64,000 nucleotides of DNA, from assembly GCA_016110215.1 (NCBI GenBank), contig JADWQD010000027.1, positions 62,001 through 126,000 on the forward strand, read 5' to 3'. The notes beneath the pieces are model-generated. The model did no database searches and had not been told where the DNA came from. It worked only from the letters and a program-made list of their open reading frames with translations. A program made the translations under genes and the position numbers. This DNA is from Capronia americana. Its lineage: Eukaryota > Ascomycota > Eurotiomycetes > Chaetothyriales > Herpotrichiellaceae. This document shows positions 55,641 through 64,000 of this stretch, piece after piece. Numbering within the stretch: position 1 is the stretch's first letter; the number at the start of each line of letters is the position of its first letter.

Positions 55641-56408
55641 ATGGCGTCCACAACACAATCCTGGGCCGCCGCAACGCAGTCATGGGCATCATGGCTGCTC
55701 GACTCGTACGCTTCCTCCGTCTCGCCTCTGGCGACAGACACCTCTTTTCACCACCACCACGAAGAATCCCATTCTGTGTCTGAATCCTCCCACCACGAGA
55801 GCCACTCGTCCGTATCCTCTATATCGCTCTCTTCTGCCTATGGTCCTTACGTGAAATCCGGTCGCGGCGGAGCCGGCAATTTCACCTGGGAGACGGACCT
55901 GCAGCTCGCTCCACGATCCAGCTCTCCGGTCGACCTCGAAGCAAACACATCGCAAAGACAGACCTCACTCGCTGAGCGTCGCAAAGCAGCGGCTCGGCTA
56001 GAACACATCAACACTAAGGAAACGATGCGCCTGCGCCAGAACTCCGCGCAGTATCTAGGTCTCGGTCGCGGCGGGGCGGGAAACTACGCTTCCACGGACA
56101 TGCTGCCCATCCAGCGAAGTATCACCCTCCCCACGACATTAATCTCGCCGAACACGCCGAAACCGCCCAGTCCCAAACATCAGAATTCGCATCCCACCGT
56201 ACATCCGGGACGAGGTGGCGCAGGCAATTATGCCGCGGCAGCCGAAATGAATGGACGAGTAGAGACTGGGAGGGAACAAGAAGAGAGACTCGCTGCTGAG
56301 CAGCGGCGGGAACAGATCGTTGAGGAGGTGGATGGGTTGCTTCAGCCTCCTCCGGGGGCGTGGCTCGGTGGAAGGAGAAAGAGTGAATCGGTATACGACG
56401 AGGTGTGA
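55641..56408 (+). CDS. DUF3602 (Par32-like) protein with three GRGGAGN repeats
   Basis: This is a single exon of 255 residues from ATG 55641 (MASTTQSWAAATQSW). The repeat GRGGAGN(F/Y) occurs three times, at about residues 75, 148 and 195. This is the mark of DUF3602, the family of yeast Par32, a TORC1-linked phosphoprotein that acts on ammonium transporters. The N-terminal part is Ser/His-rich (FHHHHEESHS) and the middle is helical and basic (LAERRKAAARLEHINTKE). The C-terminus EQEERLAAEQRREQIVEE forms a coiled coil. A link to nitrogen control is from family knowledge only. Confidence 0.85.
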   Translation: MASTTQSWAAATQSWASWLLDSYASSVSPLATDTSFHHHHEESHSVSESSHHESHSSVSSISLSSAYGPYVKSGRGGAGNFTWETDLQLAPRSSSPVDLEANTSQRQTSLAERRKAAARLEHINTKETMRLRQNSAQYLGLGRGGAGNYASTDMLPIQRSITLPTTLISPNTPKPPSPKHQNSHPTVHPGRGGAGNYAAAAEMNGRVETGREQEERLAAEQRREQIVEEVDGLLQPPPGAWLGGRRKSESVYDEV

Positions 56409-58713
56409 GTGATAGCGAGGGGAAAATCTTGAAGACCAATATCAACAACGCTATTTCGGGATTCGGTCAATGGGACTGGAGTGGGCTGCATCGTTCCTGG
56501 AGGCCTTGCGTCGTGCCTGACATCTGGAAGACGGGAAGTCGGAATAACAAAGGCGGCGCTCCGGTCGGCTTACCAGACGATTTAATGAGGCGATACACCC
56601 GATAGGTCTACCAACGGTCCGATGACGTTCGATGGATTCAATGCCACGACTGGACGTTCAGCCCACAGTACCGCAAACCGATGCTAATCAGCATGACCAG
56701 CGACGCCCACCCTCCCACGTTGAAGCCTCGAGATGACCTTCCCTAACGCCCGGCAACATGGGAAACATCTACACCTTGGGCGTGGACAGATCCTTGCCGA
56801 GGCCATTCAACGCTACAGATCTCACGGATAGGAGGAAACAGTCAACCACTTTCAAGGACTCGGCCTCACATGCCTTGACCCGACAAAAAGCCAGTTCTGC
56901 GCTGTACACCTTGACACTTACATCATCAAATTCAATCTCTTTGAGGGGTTCCTCCCGCCGCGACACCTTACCCAGCCAAGAATGAACTGCAGCAACAGAC
57001 GCAACAGACGCATAAGATCAGGGTGCAGGGGGTACGACGTATTGCGTACTGCGGACTCGCACGTATGTTCGCCAACGCTGTCCTTGAAAGCACCAGCATG
57101 TGCATCCGAAGCAGGGCGTGTGTGAGCAAAGTCGAATCGACCCGAATCGAACTAACGCTGGCCAAAGCCCCTCTCGAACAAGTGTGAACCCGAATGCGAA
57201 TACAAGTCCTTGAGGATCGACGGGCAGGCGGACTTCTTGCAATCCACTGAGCGATACCAGCAAGTCAATCATCAGTCAGGCTTGAGACTTTCAGTCATCC
57301 CTCGGTTGGGCGGAGTTCCATTCCATGACTGCTTGACGCAGAAAGATCCTCTCTACGCACGAGAGATGAGTGTTTGACGAACGACAGATATATACGTAGA
57401 TAGATAGGAGATACGTATCCCATCAGGGTACTATGTACCTCGGGAGATAATGTAATGAATGTCTTGCAACAACCTGCCGTCTCGTTCTCCTGATCATTGT
57501 CATTGTCATCTCCATTTCTAGTTCTTTTCTGTTCCCTCTATTTCATTTGATTCACGTAACAGGGCTACAGGTAAGCAGCGACCTGGATCGATACATGCAC
57601 GTACCTGTCAGGCATGCATCTCGACTATCTTGTTTATATCCCCGGATCTACACTGCAATACCGCAAGTGAGTCTCCACGGGAGACGCAGGGACGTAAGCA
57701 GGGACGTGAATCGATCTACAGTAACAACTACCTAGGTAAGTATGTACTCTGTATCTTGTATGTCCTCCGTATCTACCGTGTATCTACCGTACATCTACCG
57801 TGTATCTCGAAATATATATCTCGCCCCATCCCATCCGCAGCAACTGCCGCAGCAACTGCAGCAGCAACTGTACTGTACGGAGTAAGTACAGTATCTAGGT
57901 TACCCAGGTAGGTGTTCTAATTCTAACTCTACTTACGGACTGCTGCCGTGGAATCTTGTACGATACTGTACTGGTGCTGGTACTGTACTGTACTCCGTCC
58001 TGTAGCTGTAGGTAGGCTGTAGCCCGTTCTCGTGATGCCAGCTTTGAGTGCGTGAGTTGACTTGACTTGACTGGTCGGTCGGTCGGTCGGATGGATGGAT
58101 GGACTACACAGAGGACTGAGAGTTTTGACCTAGTTACCTTGAGTACTGAGAGTACTCAGAGTTCTAGATTTGACCACGCAAGGACAAGGGGCAAAAAAGC
58201 AAACTCGGGACAAATGCAAGGTCAGCGCAAGGAACTGCCAGGGATTTTCTGTTGCTCTCTATCCTATTCCTGTCATGTCCTGGGCCGGTGTGGTCTGTCC
58301 TCGCTGGTGTGTTCTGCTCCGCTCTGCTTTCCTCCGTCGTAGCCTCGTAGATTCATGCATGACAAGGCCAACAGAGAAGAGAACATCTCAAGACGACGAT
58401 AGGGGGAGGAAGGCAGCGTCACAGTACATGCGCGCACGCAGAGACAGGCTTTACGATACGTATGTACGCCCGTACGTACGTGCGGGAGAGATGTACTATA
58501 AATTTTAATAGACATTCATGAAGGCCTCCAAGAGCCTTGCCTATGTACGGACTGTACTTGCCCTGTTCGTTCGCTCGCTTACTACTGTAGCTTGCGGGTG
58601 GGCTTGCCGGTCGGTCGGTATACGACAATGGTGTGTCTTATTGATGTGTGTGTGCCCGAGCCAGCAGACGGTTCTCGTTGCCCGCGCCAGGAGCAGTGCA
58701 CCCACCTCCAGAC
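56409..58713. other. Convergent intergenic region rich in simple repeats
   Basis: 2.3 kb with no gene. Holds TAC/GTA-rich low-complexity sequence (about 57720-58010), CAGCAACTG copies near 57838-57870 and a GGTC/GGAT tetranucleotide tract at about 58073-58100. Confidence 0.5.
58073..58101. repeat. Tetranucleotide tract (GGTC)n-(GGAT)n
   Basis: About four GGTC/GGTCG units run into three GGAT units, in the 3' flank of the amino acid permease gene. Confidence 0.8.
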
Positions 58714-60908
58714 TCAGCCAAAGACCTTGTCAAAGTACTTCATAAAGGTGTTTCTGCAGAGATGTCTCATGGTCAGCGGGGAGTCTCCTCTCATTCACAG
58801 GGCAGCGACTTATCCACGGGTAGGAACGTGGGAAGAACAGGAACATGAATGCACTCACCTCGGCGGCTTGGGCACATAATTCCGCTCATACTCGGCAATG
58901 TCATCAAGATCCTTCTGCAGGTCGACCTCCTCGGGCTTCAGCCATTTCGTCTTCTTGATCAGCTTCCAGCCCACGAACAGGACGGGAAACACGCCAATCA
59001 TGAGGTAGGAGAAGAGAAAATTCGGCACGTCCCAGAACCCTGGGAGGAAGACGGTGTAGCCGCCGACGAAAGTCATGATGAAACAGCCGGTGAGGGCGTA
59101 GTAGGCCGCAAAGGGCTGCCACCAGCCCTTGTGGGGGAGGGAGTTGCGATCGATGCCCTGGGCTTCGAGGGCCTTTTTGAACTTGAGGAACGTGAAGGCC
59201 ATGACGGAGAAGTTGATCAGTTGGGACGCCGTTACCTGGACGAGAGCAAGCCGATGCAGTCAGCACTGAGGTACTCTTGATCTTGACCTCGAAGGTCATC
59301 ACAGAGCACAAGAGAACAGAGCAAAGGAGCGTCAAAACTCACCAAGCTGACGAACCAGTTCAAGACCACAGCCGCGTCGTTGCTGACTTGTAAAAACGCC
59401 AACAGAGCGATCAACAGTACAAGACCCACACAATAAATAGGGACACCATTCCTCGTGCATCGCTGGAAGATTTTGGGTGCTTTGCCTTCGAGCGCAAGAC
59501 CGAACAAACTACGGCTCGCGCAGTAGACGTAGCTGTTGCCGGCCGAGAAGGCGCTCCCAAGAACCATGGCGTTGACGATATGCGGCAAGACCTTGATGCG
59601 TAGCCGATTCATGGACACCACATACGGCGACGCCGCGGCACCGGGCTTGCCGGTTGAAAAGGCCGTCTTGAGTTCCTCGTCGTCGTAGGGCACGAGGATG
59701 CCGACGCAGAGCGACCCGAGCATGAAAAAGGCCGTCAGTCGATAGAAGACGGCTTTGAAAGCTCGGGGGAGGACCTTCCGCGGGTTCTCCGCCTCGCCAG
59801 CGGCCATGGAGACGTAGTCTGGCCCGGCGATGGTGAAACTTGCTTGGATCAGGCACTGCAAGAAGCCGAGGAAGCGACCGAGCGAGCCGCCGTAGTAGAG
59901 TTCTGTGTGGGAGAAGATAGGATGAGAAACCACACATCCCAATAAAAACGGTCCACTTACCGGTGAATGAGCCCGGGTTATTCCAGTAGCGGAATCCGAA
60001 GCGGTCGTGGAGCGGGTTCCCTCCCAGCATGGCGATGAAGGTGTAGATGATCAAACCCACGATCAACAGCACCTTGCCCAGCGCCAGCCAGAACTCCGTC
60101 TCGCCGTACCATTTCACGGCGAAGAGGTTGACCAGCGCGTAGCAGCAGAGGACGATGGCGATGATCGCCCCTGCGGGCACGACATCGCTCCAGAAATGGA
60201 TAATGACGTTGCATGCCACGATTTCAAACGGCACCAACATGGCTTCGAAGACGAAGAAATTGTACCCGGCTGCAACGCCAAAGGCATCGTCCACGTAGCG
60301 GCCCGCAAAGCGGATAAAGGGCGAGGAGATGGGTAGGTAGGTCACCATCTCGGCCATGCAGTTCGTGACGCAGAGGATGAATGAACACCTATGAGAAACA
60401 AATCAGTTCAGCACAACAGCACGGCGTGGAGCTTGAGTGGTTCGATTGCCGTCTTGTGTCCGACCCCCCTTCTGCAGCCATGCCTATGCGTTTGGCCAAG
60501 AGCTTGAAGAGCTTGACGGTGTCGCACCACTCACCAGATCGTAAAGGCCAGGAACAAGCTCCCCGGGCCGCCATTAAGCAACCCTCGGCCGATTTGCACA
60601 TACAGCGCCGTGCCAATCGTGCCGCCAATACCGATGAGTTGGATGTGTCGCGGCTTCAGTTTGCGATGGGTGCTGTCGTATCCGACTTTGACGCTCTCGG
60701 CATACGCAGGAGCCTCGGCAAGACCATAGTTGGCCTTGAGCGACGCCACCACAGAGAGCTTGCGCGAGCCTCTTCGGACCGCGTGCTCTTCGTCGCTGCT
60801 GGAGTTGGTCCGGACGCCTCGCGCGATCGGCGTCTCGTCCATCATGTGGGGAGGCATGCTGCCGCCGCGTTTCTCATCGTAGCCATGGTCGCGGCCGGAG
60901 GAGGCCAT
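58714..60908 (-). CDS. Amino acid permease, DIP5-like (dicarboxylic amino acids)
   Basis: This is a plasma-membrane amino acid/proton symporter of the yeast YAT family. Exons in coding order are 60908-60535, 60388-59961, 59902-59343, 59235-58859 and 58753-58714; total 1779 nt, 592 residues. Start is ATG 60908 (MASSGRDHGYDEKRG). After a polar 85-residue N-terminus come the family marks: LKPRHIQLIGIGGTIGTALY in TM1, IGRGLLNGGPGS, and ASFTIAGPDYVSMAAGEAEN before TM6. Twelve membrane segments are expected. YNFFVFEAMLVPFEI and LGGNPLHDRFGFRYW resemble Dip5, carrier of Glu and Asp, but specificity is inferred. The last exon is 40 nt and encodes NTFMKYFDKVFG. Introns are 58-146 bp. Confidence 0.92.
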
Positions 60909-62154
60909 GGTCAACAGAAATTGGGAGGTCTAGAGAGGGAAGACAAAACAACGACAAAGACACAAAACGAGGCGGATAGGAAAGAACAGGGAGTCGTCGG
61001 TCGGGAAATGGCATCGTATATGATGGGCCACAGAAAAGCAAACGCCGCATCCCAAGCTGACCACGATCTGGAAATTTTCAAGCTCCGTCATGGCCCAGCG
61101 AGCTGCCGTACCCGGTCAAGCTCGTGGTATGAGAGGCGGTCCTGGCATCGGGTCCATGAGCCCCAAGGCTGGGCATGGTCTTATCGCGCGGATCATTTCG
61201 ACGGGCTCATAAGGTCGGCCAAATTCGAGCGACTGGGGCACCGCTGCCCACGAGGTTACAACAGTCGAGACGGAGGGCGAGTGGAGGACGATGCTGGGCT
61301 GACGCCTCTAGTCGGTCTTGGAAGGCATCGGGGCTCTTGGCAGGGCACCCGACCTGCACCGTTCGTTGGTGGAGGCGCCGATGAGCGGGAGGCAGACAAG
61401 CTCCTCGTCCTGCTTCCAAGCTCGCTCTCCCGCCCTTCTAGGCTTGGTCGAACGCTACGGCCTGGGTAGCTTTTCTCGCCGTCGCACCTCGTTGCCGTCT
61501 TGTCAGATCGCGGGTAATCATACCCTCTTATCGTTAACCCGATCCTCGCGGCGTCTCTATCTGTGCTTTATCACTGCTAAGCCGAGTCGTGCGCCCTCTC
61601 ATTCGCCCTCGTGAGCCGGGCAGGATCTGATATGCCTTGTCTGGGGTACCTTAGCTGCGTCGCAGGAGCCGGCAGGGAGCCGGTTGTTGATATCAGATCC
61701 CTCCAGCTGGAATTCTTACCTCGAATCTGGTACTCGGTCCTGTTAGAGCTGGGCTAGCATCTTGAACACTGGCATCTTCCTTACGCCGGACCTTGGGAGG
61801 GATGTTGCCGATGACTCGAGCTCGTTTCCTCTTGCCCTTCCACGTCCTGCGCAATCTTGATCTTTTCAGCACGACTATCACCATCATCATTTCGCACTTT
61901 GGACGCGGGCACATCATCGATCCTGAAACCTTGCATGGCCTGGCCCAACCTTCGTTCTATTACGTGGCCTCGCACTCGCCCTATCTTGTTAACCAGATGC
62001 ATCAGCGTCGGGCTTACACGGACCCCCAAGCGAAACCTCACGCCGTTCCCATAGATGCTGCAGCGCACTCAGTCCCGGTTGTCATGCCAGCCTCGCATGA
62101 GAGCACCAACACGGGACTCGGCTAGCTGAAAGAACCTCGCCTGCTCAAACTTGC
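60909..62154. other. Intergenic region, no gene seen
   Basis: 1.25 kb between two minus-strand genes. It contains the DIP5-like promoter. Long plus-strand frames reaching in from 60381 are antisense to the permease and not supported. Confidence 0.5.
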
Positions 62155-64000
62155 CTAATCACTACTAGAGGCATCGGTCGCAGGCTGTCCCCCTGTCGTG
62201 CTCTTCGGATCCGACCTCTGAAGGCGCCGGCCTCTCAGGCTCGCCGTTCGCTGCTGCTGCCATTGTCTTCTTGAAGTAATTAGACCACTGCTGCCGAGGC
62301 TTGCTCGATGAGCACCCTCGTCGCCAGATCGCTCACTGGAGTCCGAACGGGAAAGCAGATCCGCGCTTCTGAAAGTGTGGGGATGCGAGGTGAACGTAAA
62401 GCTCTCGTCGGAGTCATCATGATGACCGTCCCGCATGTCTCGAGGGGGACTAGGGACGTCGTCCTCGTCTTCATCGCCGGTTGAGGCAAAGGGATCTTCG
62501 AACATGAACTCCATACTGTCGTCAGATTCGATCTCAGTGTTATCTCTCTCCTGGTCCGTGTGTCTGCCTTGAGCCGGTTGCGTGTCCCCCTCCTCATTAG
62601 TCGACGAATCATCAGAGGATGAGCGAAGAAGTGCATCAATGTCAGCATCTGGCATTTTGACTACCGGCCTCTCCGGACTCTGTTCATCCCGCAGTCTCGC
62701 GCTTCTCTTGTATTGTGGTGGACCTCTCGTTGGCTTGAAGTTAGCTGCTCGTGGAATTGTGATAGTGTAAATAGACGGATTGGACGTGGCAGCTTCCGAA
62801 ATGAGGGTTGGCGTGCCCATGACCCTGGCGGAGCACAATATTTTGACGGTTGAGCCTTCGTCTTGGACAAGGCTTAGCAAGGCTTGTAGGAGAAACTCAT
62901 ACCCTTCACTGAGTCTCAAATTGTCAAGATGATCGAGGACTATCCAGAGACAAGAAACTTTCGCCTCCGCACGACACTGCAGAAAAAGATCCCACAGGTC
63001 TTCGATATCTTCTCTCACATCCTGGAAGTATTCCAGAGTGAAGGGTGGCGTGCGGTGCACAAAAGCATGGTGCCGCTGCTCTACGAGCTGCATGATCAAG
63101 GACTGTATCAGCACATGTGCCGTTGAAACCGGCCTTGTAGCTGCATGATTGCCGCACAGGTGATACAGCACTACCATGCTATCCACGGCAGCGGCATTTT
63201 CCACAATCCTGATGCAAAATACGGTTGTCCAGTCTATCGGACGAGATCGCGAGACGGTGTTGACCCACATGACGCTGGATAAACTCGCCGGGAGCCAGAC
63301 ACGCATTTGCTCGTGCCTAAGCAGGGCCATGATCTGCTGCAGGTCCTGGTTCGAGGTGTACCTGAGACGGATATTGGTCTCTGCTCTATCGTTGTCCAGG
63401 TCCTGTAGTAGAGGGAACGCCTTGTCTCGGAATCGTTTGAGTCTCTTTGGCTTCGCTACTTGATCCGCCAGAAACGACGTGGACGTGGTCACTGGCTTGT
63501 AAGCTTGACGCGCCCGTCGATAGGATGCTCGCCGCACTTACCTTGTACAGGGGCAATCCTTCCCGCGGTGACTGCATTCTCTGTGCGCCCACTTTCCGGT
63601 CCTGCTGTGATCGTTCCGTGGTCATCGAGGCGATTACTTCCCGAATGTCCTTGGTTTGAATGTGCTAGGATCTGCTCGAAGCGAGTAATCCAGTCCCTGT
63701 CGAAAGTCTGAAAGAGGCTTTGCATCTCTTCTCTCATCTCGTGCTTCAGCTTGTGTCGAAGCTCGATATGGTTCTGGTATATTTCATCTCTCATTCTGTC
63801 TTGTCCGCAGCCGATGGTTGCGATCATCTCGTGCGTTTGGACAGCAATTCCCAGGTGACCTGCACTGGCAATGTCTTTAATCCTCTTGAACGTCTCCTCG
63901 ATGTGTAGTACAATGGCCTGAAATCCCGTCTCCCACGGAAAGCCGAGGGCTTTGATTGCCGTCATCACTCTGCTCTCTTTGTAGTATTTGACGGCCTTTG
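62155..64000 (-). CDS. STAND/NLR-like protein with DUF7708-type N-terminus, 5' end outside window
   Basis: The gene enters from the right edge without a start codon; the first visible residues are KAVKYYKESRVMTAIKALG. Exon A is 64000-63542 and exon B 63491-62155, with a 50-bp intron (GTAAGT...GCCAG). The N-terminal part (ESRVMTAIKA, LHIEETFKRI) resembles DUF7708, found in fungal NLR-like proteins. The next part (about 230 residues: RVWLPASLSSVMWVNT, VVLYHLCGNHAATRP, ALIQSLIMQLVEQR-like, SCLWIVLDHLDNL) resembles the NTPase-like core of such proteins, the last segment as Walker B. No clear Walker A G-x4-GK is visible. The C-terminal ~170 residues are acidic and disordered. There are no WD40 or ankyrin repeats. 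A role in non-self recognition is inference. Confidence 0.68.

Noticed and set aside
60381..61469. 362-codon plus-strand frame
   Set aside because: Antisense to exon 1 and intron 1 of the DIP5-like permease and running into its promoter; no family character.

Overview
The window is nuclear DNA of a filamentous ascomycete (Pezizomycotina). The evidence is short introns of about 40-70 bp with GT(A/G)AGT-type donors and CTGAC/CTAAC-like branch sites. It is also the gene set: a HET-domain protein, Fungal_trans_2-type regulators, a DUF3602 repeat protein, an AsaB/CmcJ-type oxidoreductase and MAL-type sugar and amino-acid permeases. The order Chaetothyriales or a related Eurotiomycete would fit, but that is inference. 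About 27 protein genes are supported. I saw no rRNA, tRNA, CRISPR or intact transposon.

Layout. 0.1-7.9 kb holds housekeeping genes: an unknown acidic membrane protein, IPI3 (pre-rRNA processing) divergent from RPL16 across a 317-bp promoter, a proline-rich unknown, and a choline/ethanolamine phosphotransferase with a 10-nt micro-exon. 8.9-10.5 kb is an F-box gene whose Cys motif is out of frame. 11.2-31.9 kb is an accessory, metabolism-rich stretch: a cyanuric acid amidohydrolase/barbiturase-family protein, a PhyH dioxygenase, an alpha/beta hydrolase, two zinc-finger-less transcription factors, a MAL-type sugar transporter, an APC-family permease, an AsaB-like oxidoreductase and a multi-pass membrane protein. 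RLP24 (ribosome biogenesis) sits inside this stretch. 32.8-42.0 kb is gene-poor and looks fast-evolving: a small Cys-rich secreted protein, a large membrane protein with a frame problem, a coiled-coil protein whose C-terminal tail is cut by three in-frame TGAs, and a HET protein. 43.0-51.5 kb holds a flavin monooxygenase, PAM18, an alpha/beta hydrolase and a C2H2 protein. 51.5-64.0 kb is sparse: a Par32-like DUF3602 protein, a DIP5-like amino acid permease and, running off the right edge, a STAND/NLR-like protein.

The most unusual signal is in the APC permease (24480-26362). The only junction that keeps the conserved Trp-Glu of the family and an open frame uses a 55-nt intron with AT...AC termini (24662-24716), and its branch site is of U2 type. 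The rarest enzyme is the ring-opening amidohydrolase at 11211-12435, which keeps all three Ser/Lys pairs. Its neighbours (dioxygenase, hydrolase, regulators, transporters) could form an undescribed catabolic locus, but co-function is only inference. All exon junctions below were read by eye from splice signals and frame. Every multi-exon total was checked to be a whole number of codons.
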